Positions 9,007 to 23,058 of a stretch of 64,000 bases of DNA are shown here, in pieces. This DNA is from Streptomyces tuirus (GTDB taxonomy: Bacteria; Actinomycetota; Actinomycetes; Streptomycetales; Streptomycetaceae), in NCBI RefSeq assembly GCF_014701095.1, contig NZ_AP023439.1:3770001-3834000 (forward strand). The letters are read 5' to 3'. Below the pieces are notes generated by a model, which did no database searches, had not been told where the DNA came from, and saw only the letters and a program-made list of their open reading frames with translations. Each line of letters starts with the position of its first letter. The first letter of the stretch is position 1. The position numbers were made by a program, and so were the translations under genes.

Positions 9007-9882
9007 ATGGAGCTCGGTCTCGTCGGCCTCGGCAAGATGGGCGGCAACATGCGCGAGCGGATCCGCCGCGCAGGTCACACCGTCCTCGGATACGACCGCA
9101 ACCCGGACCTCGCCGATGTCCACAGCCTGGAAGAGCTGGTGGGCAAGCTCAGCGGCCCGCGCGTGATCTGGGTGATGGTCCCGGCCGGTGAGGCCACGCA
9201 GACCACGATCGACCAGCTCGCCGAGCTGCTGGAGCCCGGTGACGTCGTCGTGGACGGCGGCAACTCCCGCTGGACCGACGACGAGAAGCACGCCGAGGAG
9301 CTGGCCGCCAAGGGCATCGGCTTCGTCGACTGCGGTGTCTCCGGTGGCGTCTGGGGCCTGGAGAACGGCTACGCGCTGATGTACGGCGGCGACAAGGAGA
9401 ACGTCGCCAAGGTGCAGCCGGTCTTCGACGCCCTCAAGCCGGAGGGTGACTCCGGCTCGGTGCACGCCGGCAAGGTCGGCGCGGGCCACTTCGCGAAGAT
9501 GGTCCACAACGGCATCGAGTACGCGATGATGCAGGCCTACGCCGAGGGCTGGGAGCTCCTGGAGAAGGTCGACTCCGTGACCGACGTCCGGGAGGTCTTC
9601 CGCTCCTGGCAGGAGGGCACGGTCATCCGCTCCTGGCTGCTGGACCTCGCGGTCAACGCGCTCGACGGGGACGAGCACCTGGACGAGCTCCGGGGTTATG
9701 CACAGGACTCCGGCGAGGGACGCTGGACTGTGGAAGCGGCCATCGACAACGCGGTGCCGCTGCCGGCGATCACCGCGTCGCTGTTCGCGCGGTTCTCCTC
9801 CCGCCAGGAGGACTCGCCCCAGATGAAGATGATCGCGGCGCTGCGGAATCAGTTCGGCGGCCACGCGGTCGAGAAGAAGTAA
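9007..9882 (+). CDS. gnd: 6-phosphogluconate dehydrogenase, decarboxylating (short form)
   Basis: The product has 291 residues. An N-terminal Rossmann motif GLVGLGKMGGNMRERI is followed by GFVDCGVSGGVWGLENGY and the catalytic segment KVGAGHFAKMVHNGIEYAMMQAY. It oxidises 6-phosphogluconate to ribulose 5-phosphate and CO2. At about 290-300 residues it belongs to the short class, often NAD-dependent, rather than the roughly 470-residue NADP form. The insertion of gnd between dnaN and recF is a known feature of Streptomyces. Upstream, 8800-9006 has a CTGTCCACA DnaA-like nonamer but no gene. Confidence 0.93.
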   Translation: MELGLVGLGKMGGNMRERIRRAGHTVLGYDRNPDLADVHSLEELVGKLSGPRVIWVMVPAGEATQTTIDQLAELLEPGDVVVDGGNSRWTDDEKHAEELAAKGIGFVDCGVSGGVWGLENGYALMYGGDKENVAKVQPVFDALKPEGDSGSVHAGKVGAGHFAKMVHNGIEYAMMQAYAEGWELLEKVDSVTDVREVFRSWQEGTVIRSWLLDLAVNALDGDEHLDELRGYAQDSGEGRWTVEAAIDNAVPLPAITASLFARFSSRQEDSPQMKMIAALRNQFGGHAVEKK

Positions 9883-9912
9883 CCGAGTACCGAGGGAGGT
9901 CGGCGAACGACC

Positions 9913-11034
9913 ATGCACGTCACGCATCTGTCGCTGGCCGACTTCCGCTCGTACCCCCGGGTCGAGGTCCCGCTCGACCCGGGGGTGACGGCCTTCGTCG
10001 GGCCGAACGGGCAGGGCAAGACCAACCTCGTCGAGGCCGTCGGCTATCTCGCCACCCTCGGCAGCCACCGGGTCTCCTCCGACGCCCCCCTGGTCCGGAT
10101 GGGCGCCGAGCGCGCGATCATCCGGGCCCAGGTACGGCAGGGCGAGCGGCAGCAGCTGGTCGAGCTGGAGCTGAACCCGGGGCGCGCCAACCGGGCCCGG
10201 ATCAACAGGTCCTCGCAGGTCAGGCCACGTGATGTGCTGGGGATCGTGCGGACCGTGCTGTTCGCGCCCGAGGATCTCGCGCTGGTCAAGGGCGACCCGG
10301 GTGAGCGGCGGCGCTTCCTCGACGAGCTGATCACCGCGCGCTCCCCGCGCATGGCCGGGGTCCGTTCCGACTACGACCGGGTCCTCAAGCAGCGCAACAC
10401 CCTGCTGAAGTCGGCGGCGCTGGCCCGCCGGCACGGTGGTCGCACCATGGACATGTCCACCCTGGACGTGTGGGACCAGCATCTCGCGCGCGCGGGTGCC
10501 GAGTTGCTCGCCCAGCGCCTGGACCTGATCGCCACGATCCAGCCGCTGGCCGACAAGGCCTACGAGCAACTGGCCCCCGGCGGCGGCCCGATCGCGCTGG
10601 AGTACAAGCCGTCCGCACCGGGCGAGGCGCACACCCGCGAGGACCTCTTCGAGCAGCTGATGGCCGCGCTGGCGGAGGCCCGCAAGCAGGAGATCGAGCG
10701 CGGCGTCACCCTGGTCGGCCCGCACCGCGACGACCTCCAGCTCAAGCTCGGCCAGCTCCCCGCCAAGGGCTATGCCTCCCACGGCGAGTCCTGGTCCTAT
10801 GCGCTGGCGCTGCGCTTGGCCTCGTACGACCTCCTCAGGGCGGAGGGCAACGAGCCGGTGCTGGTGCTCGACGATGTCTTCGCCGAGCTGGACACCCGCC
10901 GCCGGGAGCGTCTCGCCGAGCTGGTCGCGCCCGGCGAGCAGGTCCTGGTGACGGCCGCGGTCGACGACGACGTACCGCATGTGCTGTCCGGGACGCGGTT
11001 CGCCGTGTCCGAGGGGACGGTGGAGCGCGTATGA
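9913..11034 (+). CDS. recF: DNA replication and repair protein RecF
   Basis: The product has 373 residues. Walker A is GPNGQGKTN (30-38), and the C-terminal signature and Walker B region is [33 protein letters not shown]. RecF is an SMC-like ATPase that acts with RecO and RecR at gapped DNA and stalled forks. It follows gnd by 30 bp with GAGGGAGG as ribosome site and overlaps dciA by four bases (ATGA). Confidence 0.96.
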   Translation: MHVTHLSLADFRSYPRVEVPLDPGVTAFVGPNGQGKTNLVEAVGYLATLGSHRVSSDAPLVRMGAERAIIRAQVRQGERQQLVELELNPGRANRARINRSSQVRPRDVLGIVRTVLFAPEDLALVKGDPGERRRFLDELITARSPRMAGVRSDYDRVLKQRNTLLKSAALARRHGGRTMDMSTLDVWDQHLARAGAELLAQRLDLIATIQPLADKAYEQLAPGGGPIALEYKPSAPGEAHTREDLFEQLMAALAEARKQEIERGVTLVGPHRDDLQLKLGQLPAKGYASHGESWSYALALRLASYDLLRAEGNEPVLVLDDVFAELDTRRRERLAELVAPGEQVLVTAAVDDDVPHVLSGTRFAVSEGTVERV

Positions 11035-11576
11035 CGCAGAACACATCCGGGGGCGCTCCCGAGCCCTCGAAGTCCCCCGAGCCCTCCGGCGTCGACCTCG
11101 CGCGCGTGGCGCTGCGGGCCGCGAAGGAGGCCGCACGCGCGCGGGGGGACGCGGCGCAGCAGAAGAAGCAGGCGCGCCGCGGCGGCCTGCGCTCCGGCGC
11201 GCGCGCTGACGGGCGCGACCCCATGGCGCTGGGCTCCGCGATCAACCGGCTGATCACCGAGCGCGGCTGGGAGGCGCCGGCCGCGGTGGGCGGTGTGATG
11301 GGCCGCTGGCCGCAGATCGTCGGCGAGGACGTCGCCAAGCACTGTGTGCCGGAGAAGTACGACGAGGACGAGCGCGTCCTGACCGTGCGCTGCGATTCGA
11401 CGGCCTGGGCGACCAACCTCCGGCTGCTCGCGCCCACGCTGGTCGCGCGCCTGAACGAGGATCTCGGCCACGGCAGGGTGAGGCTGATCAAGGTGCAGGG
11501 CCCCGGTGGTCCGGCCCGCCGCTTCGGCCCGTTGCGCGCCCCCGGCAGCACCGGTCCGGGCGATACCTACGGCTGA
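11031..11576 (+). CDS. dciA: DciA/DUF721 family protein (helicase-associated)
   Basis: The product has 181 residues and its ATG overlaps the recF stop. A low-complexity, Lys/Arg/Ala-rich N-terminus precedes the DUF721 core, seen in [38 protein letters not shown] and [33 protein letters not shown]721 proteins (DciA) are known as ancestral helicase-interaction and loading factors in bacteria lacking DnaC or DnaI. The recF-dciA-gyrB order agrees with Mycobacterium. Confidence 0.9.
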   Translation: MTQNTSGGAPEPSKSPEPSGVDLARVALRAAKEAARARGDAAQQKKQARRGGLRSGARADGRDPMALGSAINRLITERGWEAPAAVGGVMGRWPQIVGEDVAKHCVPEKYDEDERVLTVRCDSTAWATNLRLLAPTLVARLNEDLGHGRVRLIKVQGPGGPARRFGPLRAPGSTGPGDTYG

Positions 11577-14069
<2,493 letters not shown>

Positions 14070-14111
14070 GTCGGTCTCAGCTGACCGCACCAGGAAGGAC
14101 CTTCACCAGCA

Positions 14112-16706
<2,595 letters not shown>

Positions 16707-16725
16707 GCACGAGGAGTGAGTCAGC

Positions 16726-17532
16726 GTGAGCGGAGCCACGGGCGCCGGACCGGCCGGAACCTCAAGGGGTACGGAAGCGGACGACGGCGGTCGTGGCTCC
16801 GCCGCGCGTGCGGCGGACCCGCACACGACCAACCTGAAGGCGATCAAGTCCCCGACCAAGGACAAGCCCTCGCCTGACGCGCATGACTCACAGGGGGGAA
16901 CTGTGACGGACACCCGAGGTCCGCAGACCGGGCAGAACAAGCCCGGCGCGGGCCCGTCCGCCTCCGCTGCGCAGCCGCAGCCGGCCGCGCAGGAACCGGG
17001 CGCGGCCTCGCCCCTGCCCGGGGAACGGCAGGCGCAGCAGCAGGCCGGGCCGTACCACCCGCCGCAGGCCTACCCGGCGCAGCAGGCGGCGGCCGGCGCG
17101 GCCGGGGGCGCCGCTGCCGGCGCCGTGCGGCGTCCTCGCACGGGGGCACGCACCACGCCGCGCGTCCGCAAGGCGCGGCTGCGGGTGTCGAAGGCCGACC
17201 CGTGGTCGGTGATGAAGGTCAGCTTCCTGCTCTCCATCGCCCTGGGCATCTGCACGATCGTCGCGTCCGCCGTGCTGTGGATGGTCATGGACGCGATGGG
17301 CGTCTTCTCGACGGTCGGCGGCACGATCTCCGAGGCCACCGGCTCGAACGAGTCCAACGGCTTCGACCTGCAGGCCTTCCTGTCGCTGCCCAACGTCCTG
17401 CTGTTCACGTCGATCATCGCGGTCATCGACGTCGTCCTGGCGACCGCCCTCGCGACGCTCGGCGCGTTCATCTACAACCTGTCCGCGGGCTTCGTGGGCG
17501 GTGTCGAGCTGACCCTCGCCGAGGACGAGTGA
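16726..17532 (+). CDS. DUF3566 membrane protein
   Basis: The product has 268 residues from a GTG start. A long Gly/Pro/Gln/Ala-rich N-terminus (about 1-145) precedes a basic segment RKARLRVSKADPWSVMKVSFLL and two membrane helices (about residues 163-185 and 223-250) typical of DUF3566. The homologue after gyrA in mycobacteria is also a two-helix membrane protein. Its function is unknown. It follows gyrA by 19 bp and is probably co-transcribed. Confidence 0.85.
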   Translation: MSGATGAGPAGTSRGTEADDGGRGSAARAADPHTTNLKAIKSPTKDKPSPDAHDSQGGTVTDTRGPQTGQNKPGAGPSASAAQPQPAAQEPGAASPLPGERQAQQQAGPYHPPQAYPAQQAAAGAAGGAAAGAVRRPRTGARTTPRVRKARLRVSKADPWSVMKVSFLLSIALGICTIVASAVLWMVMDAMGVFSTVGGTISEATGSNESNGFDLQAFLSLPNVLLFTSIIAVIDVVLATALATLGAFIYNLSAGFVGGVELTLAEDE

Positions 17533-17642
17533 CGTCACCTCTGTCGTTGCCCTGACGGTGCCCCGACAACCGATTTTGGGACTGCCCATGTCGTGCGCTA
17601 ATCTTCAGGAGTCAGCGCGCGGGACACACCGCAGAGCGCGGC

Positions 17643-17719
17643 GGGGCTATAGCTCAGTTGGTTAGAGCGCATCCCTGATAAGGATGAGGCCACAGGTTCA
17701 AATCCTGTTAGCCCCACCA
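17643..17719 (+). tRNA. tRNA-Ile (GAT)
   Basis: GGGGCTA at 17643-17649 pairs with TAGCCCC at 17709-17715, followed by A and an encoded CCA. The anticodon loop CTGATAA gives GAT, isoleucine. The D and T loops (AGTTGGTTA, GGTTCAAATCC) are normal. Total length is 77 nt. Confidence 0.97.
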
Positions 17720-17723
17720 GCGA

Positions 17724-17757
17724 AAAGACCCCCAGTCGGTAGCGGCTGGGGGTCTTT
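17724..17757 (+). terminator. Terminator after tRNA-Ile
   Basis: AAAGACCCCCAG (17724-17735) pairs perfectly with CTGGGGGTCTTT (17746-17757). Confidence 0.88.
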
Positions 17758-18100
17758 GACGTCCATGGCTGACATCAGCCGATGAGTGGATCTTCCATTG
17801 AGGACTCCGTCTTGAGGTCCTTGAGCACCGGGTCGGCGCCCTTGACCCGCTGACCTGCTTGACCGGGGTGAAGCGGCTGGCCTCGCTTCGTTCCCGACTG
17901 CGGGTCCGTAGTGGCGTGCGCGGGGGCCCCATCCCGACCACCACCGACTCAGGCAGAACCGTGCAGACGCGGCCCATGGCGTCCAGGTCGTTCGTACAGT
18001 GGCGCACTCCACCTGGACGCCATGAACCCCGCCCGCTCCAGATGCGTGTGGGTCGACGGCGGACGGGATGGGAGCTGGGGCAGGTGTGTGGTTGAGGTGG
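17758..18100. other. Non-coding stretch with a 14-bp inverted repeat
   Basis: These roughly 340 bp contain no supported gene. The open frames on the minus strand lack family features. CATGGCGTCCAGGT (17975-17988) is repeated inverted and perfectly as ACCTGGACGCCATG (18011-18024) with 22 bp between. It is not followed by a T-run. It may be the remnant of a mobile element beside the tRNA or a regulatory structure. Confidence 0.6.
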
Positions 18101-18589
18101 TCAGGCGAGCGTCGACCGGATTCGGTCGATGGCACGCAGGACCTCACCTCTGTTCTTTGCGCTCTTGATCCAGCTTGGTAGCCGCGCGACAACCGTCATC
18201 TTCTTGACCCGCGCATCCCATGGGGTTCTTTCACGCAGCGGCGCCCGTACGAACTGGCGGAGCAGCTCCAGGTGCTCCGGGTTGTAGGCCCACAACCAGC
18301 CGTGCCGCGTCTCCGCCTGCAACCACAACGGCAGGCCGAAGTAAGGATCTGTGGCTTCACCACGCCCCCCGAAGAGTCGAAACCCTCCCCCGGCCGCATC
18401 GCGCGACAGACCGCACGCCCTACAGACAAGGCGGCGGCGCGCGAACACCGAGGGGGCCGAGCCATCGGCCGTAGGCGCCACCGGGGCAACATGTGCAATT
18501 CCGGCGCACTTCGGACAGCGCACGAGCACATGGTCAATGAAGTGGTACTTCGTCTGTCGAGCATCCCGGAACCGCTGCGGCGCGAGCAT
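18101..18589 (-). CDS. Zinc-ribbon hypothetical protein
   Basis: The product has 162 residues from the ATG at 18589. A TTG at 18646 would add 19 residues but reads as an unlikely start. Two CxxC pairs (VRCPKCAG and VCRACGLS, separated by a basic linker) form a probable zinc ribbon. The rest includes LPLWLQAETRHGWLWAYNPEHLELLRQFV and a basic C-terminus with RLPSWIKSAKNRGEVLRAIDRIR. I recall similar uncharacterised zinc-ribbon proteins across Streptomyces. The function is unknown, and the zinc ribbon suggests nucleic acid or protein binding. Confidence 0.75.
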   Translation of the reverse strand: MLAPQRFRDARQTKYHFIDHVLVRCPKCAGIAHVAPVAPTADGSAPSVFARRRLVCRACGLSRDAAGGGFRLFGGRGEATDPYFGLPLWLQAETRHGWLWAYNPEHLELLRQFVRAPLRERTPWDARVKKMTVVARLPSWIKSAKNRGEVLRAIDRIRSTLA

Positions 18590-18829
18590 GGCGTCAGTAT
18601 GCGACGCCTCCGCCTGTCCATGTTCGGAACAACCCCCGCCGATCAAGGCCGAACCTCAGCGAGAGCCGGACCAGGGTTCAGCGGTGCGGTACACGGCGGC
18701 GTAAGGCTTCGGGGTGGCCTACTGGGCACGTCCTGGCCCGAGGTCGTGGCTCAGGACATGCGTAAGCCCGGCCGCTCTGTCGAGCTGCCGGGCTTTGTAC
18801 GCAGATCGCTTGGGTGGTGTTCGGGGGGT

Positions 18830-19192
18830 TCAGCGCTTCAGGGGCGTGAGATGGTCCGCGTCGGCGTCGGGGTCCTCGTCGGTGCAGTCGGTGCCGGGGG
18901 AGGATGCCGTGTCCGCGGGCGAGCGGTGCCGGCAGCGAGGGGTCTTGCCGTGGGCCTCGGCGCGGATGCGCTGCTTCATCGTGGGGGGCAGGGCCCTGGG
19001 GGAGGACCAGGGGAACGTCGCCGGTGCCGCCGTCCGCTGCTGCGGGATGCTCGCGCCGTTGCTGTTGCTCTTCTGCTCGGTCTGCGGTACGGCCGCGGCG
19101 GCGGTCGTGGTGACGAGTCCGAGCGCCGTGCACAGCGCGACGAATGCGGTGACGATGGCGGTCCACACCTTCATGACCTTGTTCCGGGCCAT
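18830..19192 (-). CDS. Small secreted or membrane-anchored protein of unknown function
   Basis: The product has 120 residues. MARNKVMKVWTAIVTAFVALC and the following ALGLVTTTAAAAVPQ look like a signal peptide with a cleavage site near AAAA-VP. The mature part is rich in Ser, Thr and Asp and holds SPRALPPTMKQRIRAEAHGKTPRCRHR, which resembles a conserved Streptomyces family (DUF6344, from memory). There are two cysteines in the mature part. The function is unknown. Confidence 0.7.
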   Translation of the reverse strand: MARNKVMKVWTAIVTAFVALCTALGLVTTTAAAAVPQTEQKSNSNGASIPQQRTAAPATFPWSSPRALPPTMKQRIRAEAHGKTPRCRHRSPADTASSPGTDCTDEDPDADADHLTPLKR

Positions 19193-19454
19193 GGCCCCTC
19201 ACTTTCGGGTTGGGCGATTTGCGTACTTTCCTCATGATGTGTATGGGGGCCGAGAAGTGGTGGACCTACGCCCGTGGCGCGGCGATGTTCAGATGAACAC
19301 CACCCGGATGGCCTCAAGGGCGGGCAAAAGCCCAGAAGAGCGGAGGAGAGAGGTCAAAGTAACCGTCCGTCGTGGTGTGATCACCCTCCGATCGGAGCGG
19401 TTCACTCCGCTTCTATCCCGGTTACCGGGACGGGAGTTGAGGGCCGACTCAGGT

Positions 19455-19484
19455 CACCGATCGGTATCGGTCGGTGTGTATAGT
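19455..19484 (+). promoter_or_regulatory. Putative promoter of the DLW-39 gene with an overlapping inverted repeat
   Basis: TATAGT at 19479-19484 is a good -10 hexamer, 45 bp before the start codon. The imperfect palindrome CACCGATCGGTATCGGTCGGTG (halves CACCGATCGGT and ATCGGTCGGTG, 19455-19476) occupies the spacer and could be an operator. The rest of 19193-19529 has no gene. Confidence 0.45.
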
Positions 19485-19529
19485 CGGGCGCCAGAGGTCC
19501 CCTACGTCAAGGAAAGACGAGGTCGCGCG

Positions 19530-19658
19530 GTGAAGAAGCTTCTCCTGGTCGCACTGGCCGCCATCGGCGGGCTCCTCGTGTACCGCCAGATCCAGGCGGA
19601 TCGCGCCGAGCAGGATCTGTGGACGGAGGCGACTGACTCCGTGCCCACGGGTTCGTGA
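19530..19658 (+). CDS. DLW-39 family small protein
   Basis: This 42-residue protein from a GTG start begins MKKLLLVALAAIGGLLVYRQ, a single membrane segment or uncleaved signal. The tail is QADRAEQDLWTEATDSV with the DLW motif that names the family, which is about 39 residues long and conserved in Streptomyces. It has its own promoter and terminator. Its function is unknown. Confidence 0.88.
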   Translation: MKKLLLVALAAIGGLLVYRQIQADRAEQDLWTEATDSVPTGS

Positions 19659-19683
19659 GTCACGACAACCCAGACCGAGCACA

Positions 19684-19710
19684 CCCCGGCCGCCTCGCGG
19701 TCGGGGTTTT
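19684..19710 (+). terminator. Terminator of the DLW-39 gene
   Basis: CCCCGGCCGC (19684-19693) pairs with GCGGTCGGGG (19697-19706) with one G-U pair and is followed by TTTT. Confidence 0.82.
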
Positions 19711-19801
19711 GTGTGCCGAGGCCCGCTCGTGAACCCGGCCGGCCCGGCAGGATGGGCGACGGTGGCACGACTTCGTGGCCGGCGACGGTGAGGGGTGGCG
19801 C

Positions 19802-21157
19802 GTGAGGGGTCGGTGTCGTACGGAACGGCGTCGTACGGCGTGGGGGCGGAGCGCGGGGACGTGGCGCCGCCGTCCGACGATGGCCGTGCGCGTGGGCGCC
19901 GCGGCGGTGGTGCTGGGGGCGACCGCGGCCGTGCTGCCGGGACAGGCCGCCGCAGCCGGAGAAGTCGCCGGCACACCGAGCCCGTACGCCTTCGCCGACG
20001 ACGCACAGAGCGTCGAGGGAGCACGAAGCACCGGAGACGCCGCCCCGCTGAAGCCCGGCGGAACCTACAGGAGCTCCCTGCCGAGCAGCGGCAACGTCAG
20101 CTACCGCCTCGACCTCGACGCCGCGTCCAACGCGTACGTCTCCGTCACCGCCGTCCCCTCCCCCGGCAGCACGGTCTCCGTCATCGACGGGATCAAGGTG
20201 ACCATGCAGGACGCCGAGGGCAACACCTGCTCCGACGACACCGCGAGCTTCGGAGTCGCACGCAGCCCCCACCCCATCGCGGCCTGGGGCAGGCGCGAGG
20301 CCGGCAAGCCGCTGTGCCGGAAGGCCGGCGCCTACTTCGTGTCCGTGGAACGCGTCGACCCCGACGGTGAGGGCTCCTCCCCGGACGCCTGGGATCTGGA
20401 ACTCGTCGCGATGACGGAACCCGGCGAAGCGAAGACCGGGACGACCAGCGCACCCGGGGCGTGGAACTCCGCCACGCCCCAGCCGCTCCAAGGGGAGCCC
20501 GAGCGCCGGAAGGGCGGCGCGGGATTCAGCGATGCCACCCCCGTCGACCAGGGCGTCTGGCGGGACGACATCCGGCCCGGCCAGACCCTCTTCTACGAGG
20601 TGCCGGTCGACTGGGGGCAGCAGGTGTCCGTCACCGCGGAGCTCGGAAGCTCCGACTCCGGCGGCACCGGCTACACGTCCGGCGCGCTCGACCTGGATCT
20701 CTACAACCCCGCGCGCGGTCGCGTCGCCGACGTGGGCGTCGGCTACGACGGGGGCCAAAAGTCCGGGAGCCTGCCGCCCCTGCCACCCGTCGACCACGCC
20801 AACCGCTACGCCGCCACCGCACAGGTCAGCGCGCTGCGCTTCGCCGGTTCCCACTACCTCGTCGCCCATCTCTCGCAGGCCGTCGCGGACACCTTCGGGA
20901 ACGGCCCGTTCGCGATGACCCTGCGCGTCCGGACGAGCGGGCAGCCCCGGAGCGGTCCCGAGTACGCGGGGGAGTCCGTGCCCAAGGGCGTCTTCGAGGT
21001 CTCGGACGAGGACCGGGAGGCAGCTGCGGAGGGCGTGGCCGCGGGCGACACCACCGCCATGAGAGCACTCGCCGTGGGCGGCATCGGCACCGGGAGCGCC
21101 CTGCTCGTGGGGCTCGGGGTGTGGACAGTCATGGCCAGGCGGCGGACCACGACGTAG
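19802..21157 (+). CDS. Secreted, C-terminally anchored protein of unknown function
   Basis: The product has about 451 residues from GTG 19802. An in-frame codon at 19775 is possible. An Arg-rich head and the hydrophobic stretch VRVGAAAVVLGATAAVLPGQAAAA form a signal peptide. The extracellular part holds two similar beta-rich modules (GTYRSSLPSSGNVSYRLDLDA and GQTLFYEVPVDWGQQVSVTAEL), resembling pre-peptidase C-terminal-like folds. A final helix LAVGGIGTGSALLVGLGVWTV and basic tail anchor it. It converges on the kinase gene 34 bp away. I do not recognise a function. A surface sensor paired with the kinase is only a guess. Confidence 0.8.
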   Translation: MRGRCRTERRRTAWGRSAGTWRRRPTMAVRVGAAAVVLGATAAVLPGQAAAAGEVAGTPSPYAFADDAQSVEGARSTGDAAPLKPGGTYRSSLPSSGNVSYRLDLDAASNAYVSVTAVPSPGSTVSVIDGIKVTMQDAEGNTCSDDTASFGVARSPHPIAAWGRREAGKPLCRKAGAYFVSVERVDPDGEGSSPDAWDLELVAMTEPGEAKTGTTSAPGAWNSATPQPLQGEPERRKGGAGFSDATPVDQGVWRDDIRPGQTLFYEVPVDWGQQVSVTAELGSSDSGGTGYTSGALDLDLYNPARGRVADVGVGYDGGQKSGSLPPLPPVDHANRYAATAQVSALRFAGSHYLVAHLSQAVADTFGNGPFAMTLRVRTSGQPRSGPEYAGESVPKGVFEVSDEDREAAAEGVAAGDTTAMRALAVGGIGTGSALLVGLGVWTVMARRRTTT

Positions 21158-21191
21158 AGGGCGGGCACTCCTCGGCCCCTCGCAGGACCCC

Positions 21192-22736
21192 TCAGACGCG
21201 GGTGAGGGCCCAGAAGCCCACCGCGTAGCAGGCCAGCGCGAGAAGCAGCAGCGGCACCGCCACCTTGGCCGGAGGCCCGGCGTGGGAACGCCGCCGTGCC
21301 CGGTGCCGTGACGGCGTCTGGCCGACCGATGGGGTCTGCGGGCTCTGGGCGGTGTACGAGGCCGTGGAGGCGTCCGTGCGGTACTGCTCCGCAGAGGCCG
21401 TGGAGGCATCCGTGCGGTACTGCTCCGCAGGGGGCAGCGGCGGGCCGGAGTACACCGGCGGGAGTGGCTGGGCGGGGGACAGGCGGTGCGTCGGATCGTG
21501 GGGCGAGACGGGCGCCTGCCGATACGGAGCGGGCGCGGCCGGCGCGGGTGCGGGCGTGGGCGACGAGGTGACGGTGGCCTGCGGAGGCGGCAGATGGAAG
21601 CTGCCGGTGTCCGACATCGAGGGCAACGGGGTGGGGTCCGGGCCGGTGGCGCGTCGCGGGTCCGTCGGCACCGCCTCGGCGCCCTGCTGCCGGGGCTCGG
21701 CGTACTGTCGGGGCTCGGCGCCCTGCTGCCCAGCCTCCGCGTGCTGTCCGCCGGGCACCGAGTGCTCGCCCCCGCCACTTCCCTGCCGGGACCGCTTTTC
21801 CACGGTCGCCGAGGAGTCGGGCAGACCCCGCCTCGGGCCCAGCCCCTTCGCTCTCTCCAGCGGCCCTTCGGGGGCGAACCCCTTGGGAAGCGGGCCGAGT
21901 TGGTCGAAGATCTCGATCAGCTCGTCGTCCGGCCCCGGTTCCGGCAGGAGCTCCGCGGCGGCGGCGAGGGCCTTGCGCGCCCCCGTGGCCGTACGGAACC
22001 GCGCCTCCGGATCCGGCTGGAGCAACATGGCCACCACCTGCCACAGCGGCTCCGGGATGCCCTTGGGCGCACCGGGCGTGCCATGCTCGGCGAAGTACTG
22101 GATGAGCGCCTTGCTGTCCGGCTTGGCACCCTCCAGCAGATACAGCGCGACCAGCCCTACCGCGAACAGATCGGCGGGGAAGTCGGGTTCGGCGCCCATC
22201 ATCTGCTCGGGCGCGAGATAGCCGGGCGTCCCGACGACCAGGTTGGTCTCCGTCAGGCGGGGCTCGCCCAGCCGCATCGCGATGCCGAAGTCGGACAGCC
22301 GCAGCCGCGGCCGGCCCGTGCCGGTGGCCTCCAGCAGCACGTTGGCCGGTTTCACGTCACGATGCACGACGTCCTCCGCGTGCACCGCGGCCAGGCCCGC
22401 CAGCAGCTGGTCGAGCAGGGTGCAGACGAAGGCCGGCGGAAGGGGACCGTAGTCCCCGACGAGATGGACCAGGGAACCGCCCGCGACCAGATCCATGGTG
22501 AACAGGACCTTGTCGTCGTCGGCGGCCCAGCTGGTGGGGGCCAGTACATGGGGGTGGTCGATCCGCAGGGCCTGTTCCCGGACGAAGCGCAGCAGCGAGT
22601 GCGCGTCGCTCTGCAGCAGGACCTTGGCGGCCACATAGCGACGGCGGCGGTGGTCCCAGGCGCGCCAGACGGCACCGACCCCTCCGCGCCCGATCGGGTC
22701 GACCAGTTCATACCGGCCGGCGAAGACCTCACCCAT
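21192..22736 (-). CDS. Eukaryotic-type Ser/Thr protein kinase, membrane anchored
   Basis: The product has 514 residues. The kinase domain (about 8-270) has the Gly loop IGRGGVGAVW, the lysine in VAAKVLL, catalytic VHRDVKPANVLL, SDFGIAM and GTPGYLAPEQMM. A long Pro/Gln/Thr-rich linker of about 215 residues includes two copies of AEQYRTDASTAS. The last 24 residues form one membrane helix (VAVPLLLLALACYAVGFWALT) with almost no extracellular part, so it lacks a PASTA or other sensor. It lies in the conserved oriC-proximal region of Streptomyces. Its substrates are unknown. Confidence 0.9.
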   Translation of the reverse strand: MGEVFAGRYELVDPIGRGGVGAVWRAWDHRRRRYVAAKVLLQSDAHSLLRFVREQALRIDHPHVLAPTSWAADDDKVLFTMDLVAGGSLVHLVGDYGPLPPAFVCTLLDQLLAGLAAVHAEDVVHRDVKPANVLLEATGTGRPRLRLSDFGIAMRLGEPRLTETNLVVGTPGYLAPEQMMGAEPDFPADLFAVGLVALYLLEGAKPDSKALIQYFAEHGTPGAPKGIPEPLWQVVAMLLQPDPEARFRTATGARKALAAAAELLPEPGPDDELIEIFDQLGPLPKGFAPEGPLERAKGLGPRRGLPDSSATVEKRSRQGSGGGEHSVPGGQHAEAGQQGAEPRQYAEPRQQGAEAVPTDPRRATGPDPTPLPSMSDTGSFHLPPPQATVTSSPTPAPAPAAPAPYRQAPVSPHDPTHRLSPAQPLPPVYSGPPLPPAEQYRTDASTASAEQYRTDASTASYTAQSPQTPSVGQTPSRHRARRRSHAGPPAKVAVPLLLLALACYAVGFWALTRV

Positions 22737-23058
22737 GGCTGTACGTCGCTCCTCCCCCTGCGGCTTCCCCCCTTGCTTCCCCTCGGCGAGCGCTACGACT
22801 CCCCGACGGGTGAAACGACCCCCTGAATCCCTGAATCCCCTGAAATCCCTCGAATCCCTGGGATCCCTTGGACCGCGGGAATCCCCCGAGTCCCCCGACT
22901 TCCCGAGTCCCCGACTCCTTCGATGAGCGGTACATCCCCCTCGCGTCGACCGGTCCCCCGTACGGCCACGCCCCCTCGTGCCCGTCCGTCCGCGACGCGT
23001 CCCCCGTCACCTCACCCGCAGCCCGCTGCCGAACCCCCTTCGGCGCCGGGCGGTGGGA
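22737..23058. other. Gap between kinase and HTH gene, with short CCCTGAAT-type repeats
   Basis: These 322 bp hold the kinase leader and a run of CCCTGAAT/CCCTCGAAT-type units at about 22823-22872, followed by CCCGAGTCCCCGACT units to 22918. A 93-codon minus-strand frame here encodes a collagen-like GFEGFQGIQGF stretch simply as a by-product of the repeat. I do not call it a gene. Confidence 0.6.

Noticed and set aside
9705..9720. TTATGCACA inside gnd as a DnaA box
   Set aside because: Isolated nonamer with a mismatch at a core position inside coding DNA.
17698..18192. Long minus-strand frames between tRNA-Ile and the zinc-ribbon gene
   Set aside because: One covers part of the tRNA and its terminator, composition is Arg/Ser/Pro-rich as expected for shadows of GC-rich DNA, and no family is recognised.
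22351..22364. parS-like GTTTCACGTCACGA inside the Ser/Thr kinase gene
   Set aside because: It differs from the parS consensus at four positions, in the right half.
22729..23010. Minus-strand 93-codon frame with a collagen-like GFEGFQGIQGF stretch overlapping the kinase start
   Set aside because: The pattern results from the short DNA repeat CCCTGAAT; no ribosome site or conserved domain is visible.
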